Part shown: piece by piece, positions 8,408-16,738 of the stretch
Layout: the number at the start of each line of letters is the position of its first letter
How positions within the stretch are numbered: the first letter of the stretch is position 1
Source: Shewanella sp. TC10
GTDB taxonomy: Bacteria; Pseudomonadota; Gammaproteobacteria; Enterobacterales; Shewanellaceae
NCBI RefSeq assembly: GCF_009663145.1
Contig: NZ_VKHR01000045.1
Location: 3,871-45,076 of the forward strand
Reading direction: 5' to 3'
DNA: 41,206 bases
Program-made: the position numbers and the translations under genes
The notes under the pieces: generated by a model
What the model was told of the DNA's origin: nothing
The model's database searches: none
The model's input: the letters and a program-made list of their open reading frames with translations, nothing else

Positions 8408-9658
8408 ATGAATAACAAGCAAGCTCTGTTTGGCCTCATCGTACTTATTGTGACTCTCGCTGCAGGGAGCACTTTACTTAGTTCTGATGGGTTGTTTCTT
8501 CGGTTACTACTAGGGTTAAGTTTAGGTTTTGCCCTTGCGAAAGGCTCTATTGGTTTTGCTGGAAGTATTAATCGTGCCTATCGACGTGGCTCAACGCAAC
8601 TTTTACAAACCTTGATGTTTATGTTTGTTATTACGGCCTTTATCAATGCAGGCCTGTTGATGAATACTGGATACAGTCAGTTTGATCTATGGATTAATCC
8701 AATCAACTTGGGTTTGTTGCTAGGCGGGGTGTTGTTTGGTGCTGGGATGAGTTTATCAAGTTGCTGCGCCACAGGCATGATGGTTGAATTTGTCAGTGAT
8801 ATTCCACGGGCCGCGACCACGTTAGTTTTTTTTGGTGCAGGGGTATTTTTTGGCTTTCCATTACAAAGCGGCCAGGAGTGGATAACTGATACTTGGATTT
8901 CTTCCCAAAGCTTTGACGGTAAAGGAGTATTTTTACCTGACTTATTCGCTAATACGCCATTGAATGGCTACTTTATGGCGATGGTCATGACCTTTTTATT
9001 GGCACTCATTGTCGTGGTGCTTGCTAAAAAATATGAGAGCCACCGTCGCCAGAGTGGATCGTATTTAGGTGTCGATGGCGAACTTGCCCGCCAACAGTTA
9101 GCTCAGCAAGAAGACAAACCCTTTAAGTTGTGGAGTGTGGAAACATATAGAGCATGGTTCGCCAGCTTATGGCAAATGCGCACCACAGCGTTAGTGATTG
9201 CAATTATATTTGGCATCATGATGGCTAGTACGGGTGCAGGCTGGGGCGCTTCAACGCCATTTGGTATTTGGTTTGCCAAAGGACTGATGTTTTTGGGTGT
9301 CGAACTAGAAACGATTACTGCGATGACTGATCGCCCGGAAGGCATGTTTACTACGGCATTTTTTGACCATGAAATATCAGTACAAAACATGGCGATATTT
9401 TTAGGTGCGTTAATTGCGGTATTGTTTATGGGTAAGTTCCGATTTTCATTCCGCTTAAATCATTCTTATAAACAGTTTACTTTATTTGCCTTGGGCGGGC
9501 TGTTGATGGGCTTTGGCACTCGCTTTGCCAATGGTTGTAATGTGGGTGCTTTATTTACTCCAATCGCTAATTTTTCACTTTCGGGTTGGGTGTATTTGGT
9601 GGTGCTGATATTAGGCGGGATTATTGGTAATCGTTTTCAGCGCTGGGCGGTTTCTTAA
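8408..9658 (+). CDS. YeeE/YedE family sulfur-compound transporter
   Basis: 416 residues, a polytopic inner membrane protein with two Sulf_transp-like halves. Each half keeps the cysteine-bearing pore motif of the YeeE/YedE family: SLSSCCATGMM in the first and GTRFANGCNVGALF in the second. Characterised members take up thiosulfate through relayed hydrogen bonds to conserved cysteines. Some are fused to, or encoded beside, TusA/YeeD-like proteins; none is seen next to this gene. It lies about 1 kb from the sulfite reduction locus, with a separate gene between, so a shared sulfur role is plausible but not shown. The start ATG has a poor ribosome binding site. Terminated by the hairpin at 9777. 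Confidence 0.88.
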   Translation: MNNKQALFGLIVLIVTLAAGSTLLSSDGLFLRLLLGLSLGFALAKGSIGFAGSINRAYRRGSTQLLQTLMFMFVITAFINAGLLMNTGYSQFDLWINPINLGLLLGGVLFGAGMSLSSCCATGMMVEFVSDIPRAATTLVFFGAGVFFGFPLQSGQEWITDTWISSQSFDGKGVFLPDLFANTPLNGYFMAMVMTFLLALIVVVLAKKYESHRRQSGSYLGVDGELARQQLAQQEDKPFKLWSVETYRAWFASLWQMRTTALVIAIIFGIMMASTGAGWGASTPFGIWFAKGLMFLGVELETITAMTDRPEGMFTTAFFDHEISVQNMAIFLGALIAVLFMGKFRFSFRLNHSYKQFTLFALGGLLMGFGTRFANGCNVGALFTPIANFSLSGWVYLVVLILGGIIGNRFQRWAVS

Positions 9659-9776
9659 AAATTATTAATAGAATGGCTTAACAATTGGTTAATCAATCTC
9701 TTAGTCAATGTTTTAATCTAAGCTGATAGGTGCAGTAATTCAGTGTTCACTTAGTGATTAGTGATTATTCGTCATA

Positions 9777-9803
9777 AAAAAAGCGCTCATAAGAGCGCTT
9801 TTT
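9777..9803. terminator. Bidirectional terminator between convergent genes
   Basis: AAAAAGCGCTC / GAGCGCTTTTT with a four-base loop; A tract on one side and T tract on the other, so it can serve both the YeeE-like gene (plus) and the pyrophosphohydrolase gene (minus). Confidence 0.88.
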
Positions 9804-9830
9804 AGTCTTAATTATTAATCTCAAATGAGA

Positions 9831-10409
9831 TTAGCTTTTCACTAATTTTTCCAAATCAGCTGGGCGGTAATAAACTGATTTTAATACCTTACCTTGGCGA
9901 ACGACTTTACCTGCCATTTCCACATCTTTAGCGCATTTGGCTATAATGAATTCACCTTTAGTGCTGCCAACAATTTCAACGCCTTGTTTAGCGTAATGAG
10001 CAATGGTTTCAGTGAGTTCTTGTTCATTGCGGCACACTTTACTCATGTTGCTTGAGTGAACTTCATCCCAGCATTCAATGAAGTTAATTTCGCGGTTTTT
10101 AGCAACACACAGTAATAAATCAACTAGGTAACTGATTTCCAAACGGTCGCTCATTGTAGCTGCACCAAGGTGCACTAAACGGCCCATAAGCACGTAAACA
10201 GAATCAACGATGGCATCAGCTTGTTCAACGCGGCAATCTGCCTCAGCAAGTTCTGTGAGCTCTTCAATAATCAATGAAGTGTGTAAGGTATCTGCTTTGT
10301 CATCTAGGCTTGCAGCATTCTCGATAGGTAAATCAAAGGTGCTACGGAATTGTTTGATATCACGGTATAGGTGGTCAAATGTCGCTTGGTCTAAAACAGA
10401 TAACTTCAT
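9831..10409 (-). CDS. MazG-like all-alpha NTP pyrophosphohydrolase family protein
   Basis: 192 residues. The N-terminal half carries the all-alpha NTP-PPase metal-binding pattern: an EELTELAEAD helix followed by an EQADAIVDSVYVLMG helix, giving the ExxE...ExxD ligands typical of the MazG/DR2231/phosphoribosyl-ATP pyrophosphatase superfamily. These enzymes hydrolyse nucleoside triphosphates to monophosphates, often for nucleotide-pool cleaning. The C-terminal 70 residues (KGEFIIAKCAKDVEMAGKVVRQGKVLKSVYYRPADL) look like a small added domain common in the DR2231-like group. It is transcribed alone between two terminators. The specific substrate is not predictable. Confidence 0.8.
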   Translation of the reverse strand: MKLSVLDQATFDHLYRDIKQFRSTFDLPIENAASLDDKADTLHTSLIIEELTELAEADCRVEQADAIVDSVYVLMGRLVHLGAATMSDRLEISYLVDLLLCVAKNREINFIECWDEVHSSNMSKVCRNEQELTETIAHYAKQGVEIVGSTKGEFIIAKCAKDVEMAGKVVRQGKVLKSVYYRPADLEKLVKS

Positions 10410-10515
10410 GGTTCAATAAGCCTAGAAAATAGAAATAGGCGATTATGGTAATGAATTGAAATAGCTTCTACAAGAACAACGGCGACCCATAGGTTAAATT
10501 GGCCGCCGTCTTTAG

Positions 10516-10555
10516 GAATAAAAAGAACCGCCCAAGAAAATCAGGGATAGGGCGG
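10516..10555 (-). terminator. Terminator of the leftward sir arm
   Basis: Read on the minus strand, CCGCCC (10555-10550) and GGGCGG (10533-10528) form a six-GC-pair stem with a 16-base loop, followed by TTCTTTTTATT. It lies about 50 bases after the thioredoxin-like gene. Confidence 0.75.
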
Positions 10556-10606
10556 AGGTTGAATACTAACCTTTTGTGATGATGAAACTGTTAAATCAGG
10601 CTGTTG

Positions 10607-11191
10607 TTACTTGTTAGCATATTTGGCAATCAAGCCATCTAAATAAGGCTGAATACCGTCGTCTGTCCAATCAATGTAGCCTCGCACAAAACCAACTAAG
10701 TTGCCTTGGCCATCTAAGATGAAACTGGCAGGTAATAAGTCTGCTGGCATGATGTAATCAATGTTCTTTTCGGGATCGATCCAGGTGGCATAATCTTCAA
10801 AACCATGCTCTTTGAAAAACGGCTTTATATTGTTTGGGTCTTCGTCGATGGAAATAGGCACTAAGGCAAAATCCTTATCTTGATTTCGATCTTTAATAGC
10901 CTGCATTGCGGGGATTTCTTTAATGCATGGTGCACACCAAGTTGCCCATAGGTTAACCATGACTAACTTGCCTTGATATTGCTTTAGGTTGACTGGGTTT
11001 TGTTGTTGATCTTTAAAATCAATACTCTTAATTTTTCGAGCATTACGAAGTTCAACAAAACGCGACATAACCATAGGTTTTGTCACGGGCTCACCTGTTT
11101 CATAAACTTTGACATCATTCGGTGAAGCCACAGCATTCAAGTGAAGACTGCCTGTGAGTAGTAGCATGGTCAGCGGGAGTAATTTATTCAT
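10607..11191 (-). CDS. TlpA/DsbE-like periplasmic thioredoxin of the sir locus
   Basis: 194 residues from the ATG at 11191, which overlaps the last codons of the upstream CcmH-like gene; a longer frame exists but lacks a signal peptide at its start. The signal sequence MNKLLPLTMLLLTGSL is followed by a TlpA/ResA-like thioredoxin domain with the redox motif WCAPC (Cys86, Cys89). Such proteins reduce haem-binding cysteines of apocytochromes in the periplasm, ready for haem ligation. Overlap with the CcmH-like and CcmF-like genes marks it as the reductant of this dedicated lyase. The DPEKNIDYIMPADLLPASFILDGQG stretch holds the cis-Pro equivalent. It is the last gene of the leftward arm. Confidence 0.9.
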   Translation of the reverse strand: MNKLLPLTMLLLTGSLHLNAVASPNDVKVYETGEPVTKPMVMSRFVELRNARKIKSIDFKDQQQNPVNLKQYQGKLVMVNLWATWCAPCIKEIPAMQAIKDRNQDKDFALVPISIDEDPNNIKPFFKEHGFEDYATWIDPEKNIDYIMPADLLPASFILDGQGNLVGFVRGYIDWTDDGIQPYLDGLIAKYANK

Positions 11192-11657
11192 AATGGTTCT
11201 CGTAGGATGTGGTTTCAGTCGTGGCTTGTTGTTTTCTAATCCAAGCAATGCCACCGACGGCAGCCAACAGGATTAAGCCAAATGGAATGACCCATAATGC
11301 TAATGTGCCTGAATGAAGACTTGGTGTGTAGCGGATCCGTTCGCCAAAACGCGCGACCATAAAATCAATGATTTGTTGTTTAGATTGACCTTGATCGAGC
11401 TTTTTAAAGATATGCCCTTTAAGTTCGTTAGCTATTTGGGTTTCAGAATCAAATAAGTTGCGATTATCAGATGCTGGGCAGCGCAGCTCTTGGGCTATTT
11501 CAAACCCTAACTGGCGTTTCTCATCAGCAGAATAGTGTCGGTGAGATAGTGCTTCTGAAGCCGAGACATTTTGTACGCTGAATACCAATAACACGGTTAA
11601 TATGGCCACCGATATAGGGCTGAACATGCTGTTAATCATTCGATAGAAAAGATTCAT
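11184..11657 (-). CDS. sirF: CcmH/NrfF-like haem lyase subunit (SirF type)
   Basis: 157 residues from the ATG at 11657, chosen because GGAGG lies just upstream and the start overlaps the CcmF-like stop as ATGA. A signal/membrane segment is followed by a CcmH/NrfF domain (residues 45-120: KRQLGFEIAQELRCPASDNRN, IIDFMVARFGERIRYTP) and a C-terminal membrane helix. Relatives hold the apocytochrome through the redox pair LRCxxC. Here the motif is LRCPAS: Cys60 is kept but the second cysteine is Ser63. The DNA reads TGC CCA GCA TCT, so this is a coded substitution. It may reflect specialisation for the CX15CH haem of SirA. The symbol follows the Shewanella sir nomenclature as I remember it. Confidence 0.88.
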   Translation of the reverse strand: MNLFYRMINSMFSPISVAILTVLLVFSVQNVSASEALSHRHYSADEKRQLGFEIAQELRCPASDNRNLFDSETQIANELKGHIFKKLDQGQSKQQIIDFMVARFGERIRYTPSLHSGTLALWVIPFGLILLAAVGGIAWIRKQQATTETTSYENHYE

Positions 11658-13630
11658 GAAGTTGCCTCCTCTAATCGAGCTGTTTTTTGAGCATGAGTGC
11701 GACATGGTGAGTGTTTTAGTGCATTGCTGTCACGGCAGGCTATGACAACCCATAAGCCTGCTAGCATCATTAACAATGCGCCAATCCATAACCAATTCAC
11801 CATAGGCTTATAGCTAATACGGATAAGGTATTCTGTGTCGTTAAGCTGATTACCCATCGAGACATATAAATCCTTGCCCATGGTTGAGTAGACACCTGCC
11901 GCTGACATTTGCATACCATTGGTTTTGAATGTTTGACGCTGTGGATAGGCATAGCCAACTGTTTTGTCATCCTCATTCATGATTCGAATGTTGGCTTGTA
12001 ATGCGTCATAACTGTGTGTGGAAACTTGCTGGGTATTCTCAAACACGAAGGTATAGCCAGCAAGCTCACGTCCTTGATTTGGCCCCATGCTTAATACTTC
12101 TTCTTGTTCAAGATTTGATACCACAGTGCCTGCAAAAATAGCCACAGCGACACCAAAGTGGGCCATGCACATGGCATAAAAACGACGAGTTTTAATCAAT
12201 GAGCAGGCATGTAATTGATGTTGGATAATGGCGATTATGAGTGTTAGCACTAACCAAGTTACCGACATTAATCCAATGAAAAACCATGCATTGGCTTGTT
12301 CAAATGAGCTGTTGATGATGGCCGCTAATATGATTGAGATCCCAAATAAAAATGCAGGTATTTTTAGATTTTCTTGTTTATCTTGCTGCCACCTAAGTAG
12401 AGGACCTAGGCCCATCAATAAGCTGAGTAATACTAATATAGGAACAAATATACTGTTGAAATACGGTGCGCCGACAGAGATAGTGACCCCAGTAATTACA
12501 CGATAAATGATCGGGTAGTAACTTCCGAGTAATACAGATAAAGCTGCAACAACTAGTAATAAATTCCCCATCAAAACTAAGCTATTTCGTGATAACAGCG
12601 CAAACTGGTCGACGGATTTAATGTGATGAATACGGGTGGCAAACAGTGCCAGTGCGCTTCCTGAAAAAGTGATAAGCATAAGTAAGATAGACATGCCTCG
12701 GGTAGGATCAGCGGCAAAAGCATGCACAGATTGCACAACACCTGAGCGAACGATAAAAGTCCCTAACAAGCTTAGCGAGAAAGCTAAAATAGCTAAAAAT
12801 AGAGTGAGCTTTTTACATTGGCCGAATCGTTCAGTAACCACGACGGAATGAACTAAAGCGGTAGACACAAGCCATGGAATAAATGATGCATTTTCTACAG
12901 GATCCCAAAACCACCAACCACCCCAACCGAGCTCGTTATAGGCCCACCACGATCCAAAGGCATTACCACCGGTTAGAAATACCCAAGCCATAATGGCCCA
13001 AGGGCGTAAATAGCGTGCATGTTGCTGGGTAAATTGTTTGCCGAGTAACGCCGATACCGAAGCCGCAAAACACACTGTTAAGCCTACATAGCCTAGGAAC
13101 AGTAATGGTGGATGAATTATCAAGCCAATATTTTGCAAGATAGGGTTGAGATCGCGTCCTTCAATAGGGAAGTTTGGCAGTATGCGCACAAATGGATTTG
13201 AGGTGAAAATGATGAATAAACTGAACCCAAAAATCACTAACGCTAGAATTGACACCGTGCGGATAAAGAAGGCGTGATTATCATTTTTATGTCTATTAGA
13301 AATAAAGACTGTCCATAGCGCGATAGCTGTCACCCAAAATAACATTGAGCCTTCATGACTACCCCATATAGCAGCAATTTTATAAAAGGTAGCTAATTGG
13401 GTATTGGAATGGTCAGCAACATAAGCAACAGAAAAATCATTGCTAATAAAGCTCAACCCTAAACAAATAATTGCACCTATAAACGCACTTACCATCATAT
13501 TACTAATAGGGCGATAATAGCTTACTAAATATTGGTTGTTTTTAGCTAAACCTATCATGGGGATAATAGCTAATAATAATGACAATCCCGTTGCTATTAT
13601 TAAAAGTAAATGTCCAATTTCTGGGATCAT
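11654..13630 (-). CDS. sirE: CcmF/NrfE-like cytochrome c haem lyase (SirE type)
   Basis: 658 residues, a polytopic inner membrane protein of the haem-handling superfamily. The WWD signature ELGWGGWWFWDPVENASF (around residues 230-245) and the preceding IIHPPLLFLGY with a candidate haem-ligand His are typical of CcmF/NrfE. A large periplasmic segment near residues 520-620 precedes the last membrane helix, also as in CcmF. It probably joins haem to the non-standard CX15CH site of SirA, together with the CcmH-like and TPR proteins, while general Ccm handles the seven CXXCH sites. It is the first gene of the leftward arm, transcribed away from sirA from the shared 490-base promoter region. Confidence 0.93.
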   Translation of the reverse strand: MIPEIGHLLLIIATGLSLLLAIIPMIGLAKNNQYLVSYYRPISNMMVSAFIGAIICLGLSFISNDFSVAYVADHSNTQLATFYKIAAIWGSHEGSMLFWVTAIALWTVFISNRHKNDNHAFFIRTVSILALVIFGFSLFIIFTSNPFVRILPNFPIEGRDLNPILQNIGLIIHPPLLFLGYVGLTVCFAASVSALLGKQFTQQHARYLRPWAIMAWVFLTGGNAFGSWWAYNELGWGGWWFWDPVENASFIPWLVSTALVHSVVVTERFGQCKKLTLFLAILAFSLSLLGTFIVRSGVVQSVHAFAADPTRGMSILLMLITFSGSALALFATRIHHIKSVDQFALLSRNSLVLMGNLLLVVAALSVLLGSYYPIIYRVITGVTISVGAPYFNSIFVPILVLLSLLMGLGPLLRWQQDKQENLKIPAFLFGISIILAAIINSSFEQANAWFFIGLMSVTWLVLTLIIAIIQHQLHACSLIKTRRFYAMCMAHFGVAVAIFAGTVVSNLEQEEVLSMGPNQGRELAGYTFVFENTQQVSTHSYDALQANIRIMNEDDKTVGYAYPQRQTFKTNGMQMSAAGVYSTMGKDLYVSMGNQLNDTEYLIRISYKPMVNWLWIGALLMMLAGLWVVIACRDSNALKHSPCRTHAQKTARLEEATS

Positions 13631-14124
13631 ATTATTACCTATATATTCGATTGATATTTATTAATTGAATCTGACATATCTAATTTATGATGCTATTGAT
13701 ATTTACTCAGTGTTAATTAATGGTGGCTAAATAATAAAGCGTTTATTTTATTGTTTAAATATAAGCTAACCTGGAGGTTAACTACCTTGTGTAAGTTTTT
13801 CTGTGAGGTTGATCTTATAAATTTAGCTATTTTAAATAATGAGATATTTTTATTATGTAAAAGCAGGATTTATTATTTTTTACAGATAAAAAAATAACCT
13901 TTTTATATAAAAAATAAAATAAAAGTGAATTTAAGTCACTGTTTAATTTGGTTAATATTGGTTTTATCTTTTGTTAGCTCTGAGGCGTTTTGTGGTGTGA
14001 TCTAGCTCAATATCTCTCTGGTTTTATTCTCTAAACTTACTCTTGCTCAAATTAATTATATCGTTCGCTGAACTGCCAGGTTCGTCGACAGAAATATAAA
14101 ATAATGATGATTAGGAGTGGGACA
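13631..14124. promoter_or_regulatory. Divergent sirE/sirA promoter region with CRP/FNR-like site
   Basis: A very AT-rich 494-base region with no ORF. At 13996-14011 the sequence TGTGATCTAGCTCAAT matches the CRP pattern TGTGA-N6-TCACA in 8 of 10 positions and also resembles an FNR box. Its centre lies 41.5 bases before about 14045. A -10-like TAAACT at 14032-14037 lies at the matching distance for class II activation of sirA. Anaerobic reductases of Shewanella are commonly controlled by CRP, so this fits. No clear site close to the sirE start was found. Confidence 0.65.
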
Positions 14125-16149
14125 ATGAAACAGGCTAAATACAAGATAGCTGCACTCAGTGTGCTAGTTTGTCTTGGCATTGTTGGCAATGCGAATGCAG
14201 CTGGTAAATACGATAGCATACCAGCAATGGGTAAGTCGGCTCAGAAAGTAATATCTAATTCAAATGGTGATGAAGAATCTAAAGGTGTTAAAACACTGCA
14301 AGATTATATCGTTCAAGAAAAAGAACTTTTTGATTATTTATTCCAGAACCATCCTTTATTTAAATATCACGAAGAAGGTAACTTAGTGGGTGATTACCAC
14401 ATCAGTGACCGTGGTGAAGAATATTTAGATACTGGTAATAGCCAAAAATACAGTAAACGTGTTGGTCGCCCAAGTGCAGTTCAATATCGTTTAGGTGCCA
14501 AATCAATTCTTGATTACCCAAACAAGTTTGTCGGACCTGAAAAATGTGGTGAATGTCATGCGGTGCAATACGAAGCATGGAGCCGTTCTCGCCACGCCAA
14601 AACAATTCGTTTTCCTGGCGAACACGAAGAAGTTGATAATGATTTAAACAAAACCATGTACAACACCAAAGATACCTCAATCCTAGCTGATGGTATTACC
14701 CCTGATGCAATCTATGCCACGGTTGGTACTCCGCGTACCAAGTATGGCTTCATTGATGCGTGGATGGTACGTGGTACTTACCATATCCGTGACGGTTTAC
14801 TAGAAGACGGTACCGGTAAAATGGTTGCTGGCGGTAACCAGTTCTCACGTGGTTGGGCTGAATGGTTAACCCCTGAAATGGCAGCAAAAATTAATGCTGT
14901 TATCCCTGATTTCCCAGCTACAAACGAAGGTAAAGCATTTGGTTTAAGTGGTTCTCACCAAGTGGGTATGAGCTCATATGGTGCTAAATACGAAAAAGAA
15001 ATGCTGTTCCAACCTGCGAGTTCCTACTGTGAAGTTTGTCATAGCTTTAAGTTCGACTTCCAAAGCAAAGATGAATACTTAGCTGCCCTAGGTGACCCAG
15101 AAAAACTACGTGAGCATACCATTTCTAAAGGTATTGCTTGTGAAGAATGTCACGGTGCTGGCGGTCACTTAGACGGTGGTAATGGTGGCGGAATGCCATC
15201 TAACTGTGAACGTTGTCACCAACGCTTTAATTATGTTGATGAGTTAGCTGAAGCTGAAGAAGGTGAAGGCAAACTAGAGTACGCATTTAACGTGAAAATG
15301 AAGTCTGCATGTCCTTCTTGTGGTACTGAGGGTTCGCAAATGTTTGCTTCTAAGCATTACGAAAAAGGCATGCGTTGTGCGACTTGTCATGATCCGCATG
15401 AAGTCACAAGTAACGATTGGAAGTCTGGTTATACCAAACCGAAAATGAAGAAAGAGTGTACTGATTGTCACGCAGCGCAAGCTGAAATAGCAAACAACAC
15501 TAAGACTCATAGTGACCAAAGCTGTACAAGTTGTCACATGCCTAACATGGGCAGCTGTGAAAACTTCACCGCAATGCAGTTCCCTGACCAAGCTGGTTTC
15601 GATGCCGTTCGTAAGTCACATATGTGGAAAATCGAAATTGACCCAACTCAGAAGACACTGAACCCACCTGAAGGTGAGCCGCGTGAAGCGACCACTAAAG
15701 GTTGGACTGTTGCTAAGAACGCTGATGGTAATAACTACTTAGATTTAATGTGGTCTTGTGCACGTACTGCTATCTCTGACGACAACGTCGTTAACGGTAA
15801 AGGTTGTCACAGTCAGTTCCAATCAGAACTTGACCCAAGCCTACATTACGAAGATCAACAAGAGATCTACGGTGAAGTCATGAAGTTCCAGACGCCGATC
15901 AAAGATGCCTACGCTCAAGTCGTCGGTGCGCTTGAAGCTATCGATCAGTTATTAGAAGTGACTAAGTTATCTGTTGAAGATAAAGCACAGGTTCTTCTAT
16001 TGGCTGATAAAGCTCAAGATGCAGTGACACTGCTTGAAAAAGATGGTTCTTGGGGTGTCCATGGTGCACGTTATACCCAAAAACGTATTGATGCAGCTTT
16101 GGTTTATGTGACTCAAGCTCAAGCCATCATTAATGGTAAAAAAATGTAA
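14125..16149 (+). CDS. sirA: Octahaem cytochrome c sulfite reductase SirA (MccA family)
   Basis: 674 residues from the ATG at 14125, preceded by TTAGGAGTGGG; the signal peptide ends near ANAAGK. The enzyme reduces sulfite to sulfide with six electrons in the periplasm. Seven CXXCH haem sites start at Cys141, 302, 339, 361, 418, 445 and 467. The eighth is CX15CH (Cys545 to Cys561-His562), the hallmark of MccA/SirA octahaem sulfite reductases. Outside the haem sites the mature protein has only three cysteines: Cys396 and Cys399 in CPSCG, and Cys478 in GSCENF. In Wolinella MccA two cysteines bind a Cu(I) beside the active haem, so two of these three are probable copper ligands. First gene of the rightward arm, followed by a terminator-like hairpin. 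Confidence 0.96.
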   Translation: MKQAKYKIAALSVLVCLGIVGNANAAGKYDSIPAMGKSAQKVISNSNGDEESKGVKTLQDYIVQEKELFDYLFQNHPLFKYHEEGNLVGDYHISDRGEEYLDTGNSQKYSKRVGRPSAVQYRLGAKSILDYPNKFVGPEKCGECHAVQYEAWSRSRHAKTIRFPGEHEEVDNDLNKTMYNTKDTSILADGITPDAIYATVGTPRTKYGFIDAWMVRGTYHIRDGLLEDGTGKMVAGGNQFSRGWAEWLTPEMAAKINAVIPDFPATNEGKAFGLSGSHQVGMSSYGAKYEKEMLFQPASSYCEVCHSFKFDFQSKDEYLAALGDPEKLREHTISKGIACEECHGAGGHLDGGNGGGMPSNCERCHQRFNYVDELAEAEEGEGKLEYAFNVKMKSACPSCGTEGSQMFASKHYEKGMRCATCHDPHEVTSNDWKSGYTKPKMKKECTDCHAAQAEIANNTKTHSDQSCTSCHMPNMGSCENFTAMQFPDQAGFDAVRKSHMWKIEIDPTQKTLNPPEGEPREATTKGWTVAKNADGNNYLDLMWSCARTAISDDNVVNGKGCHSQFQSELDPSLHYEDQQEIYGEVMKFQTPIKDAYAQVVGALEAIDQLLEVTKLSVEDKAQVLLLADKAQDAVTLLEKDGSWGVHGARYTQKRIDAALVYVTQAQAIINGKKM

Positions 16150-16155
16150 AACCTT

Positions 16156-16189
16156 AATGGCTACTAACACCTGTTAGTGGCCATTTTTT
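16156..16189 (+). terminator. Terminator/attenuator directly after sirA
   Basis: AATGGCTACTAACA / TGTTAGTGGCCATT with a two-base loop and six Ts forms a strong intrinsic terminator. Genes for accessory proteins continue in the same direction 46 bases later, so it probably gives partial termination and more SirA than assembly factors. Confidence 0.82.
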
Positions 16190-16194
16190 AATAG

Positions 16195-16216
16195 CTCGGC
16201 ATCAGCCGATGCCGAG
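16195..16216 (+). promoter_or_regulatory. GC-rich hairpin before the rhodanese-like gene
   Basis: CTCGGCATC / GATGCCGAG, a nine-base perfect stem with loop AGCC, without a T tract. It lies directly after the sirA terminator and 18 bases before the next start codon. It may stabilise processed mRNA ends. Confidence 0.6.
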
Positions 16217-16234
16217 ATATTTAGAGAGAAGCAC

Positions 16235-16666
16235 ATGAAAAAACTACTTAGCAAAATGTTGATTTCAGTATCGCTGTTCGTCGCTGTGCAAGCGCAAGTT
16301 TTTGCCGGAGCGGGTGGAGATCTTATTCCTATTCCTATTAATGACATTCAGCTAAATCCGATTTCAATGCGCGAAGCTGAGTTTTTAGTAGGCAATGAAG
16401 ATGTTTATTTTTTTGATGTAAACACGTTGGAGTTATGGGCTGAAGGATTTATCCCAGGAGCTGTGTATTTCAACGTTAAAAACTGGAAAGAGTTACTTCC
16501 AAAAAATAAGGATGCGGTGATGGTGTTCTACTGTGCAAATACCTTGTGCAGCTCAAGTGCGATGGCTGCACGAGAAACTGTAAAGCTAGGTTACACAGGT
16601 GTTAGACATATGGCCGATGGAATTTATGGCTGGAGATTGTCAGGAAGAGTAACAGAATTACCTTAA
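16235..16666 (+). CDS. Exported rhodanese-like protein of the sir locus
   Basis: 143 residues. A signal peptide ends near VFAGAG. A single rhodanese-like domain follows (residues 45-140): YFFDVNTLELWAEGFIPGAVYF corresponds to the D-x-R/E...GHIPGA region, and FYCANTLCSSSAMAARE is the active-site loop, with the Cys of YCAN in the catalytic position and a second Cys four residues later (C-A-N-T-L-C). Rhodaneses carry sulfane sulfur as a cysteine persulfide, so this may handle reactive sulfur formed by sulfite reduction, or serve as a redox/structural helper. It sits between sirA and the FKBP gene; start supported by AGAGAAGC. The precise role is unknown. Confidence 0.82.
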   Translation: MKKLLSKMLISVSLFVAVQAQVFAGAGGDLIPIPINDIQLNPISMREAEFLVGNEDVYFFDVNTLELWAEGFIPGAVYFNVKNWKELLPKNKDAVMVFYCANTLCSSSAMAARETVKLGYTGVRHMADGIYGWRLSGRVTELP

Positions 16667-16738
16667 CCATTTTATTACCGATTTAACCCCTGGTGATGTG
16701 CATCAACAGGTTAGCCTTTTTAAAAGAGAGAGTGCCAA

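Noticed and set aside
14101..14124. Earlier sirA start at 14104
   Set aside because: The ATG at 14125 has a good ribosome binding site and gives a normal signal peptide; the seven extra residues would precede the signal without reason.
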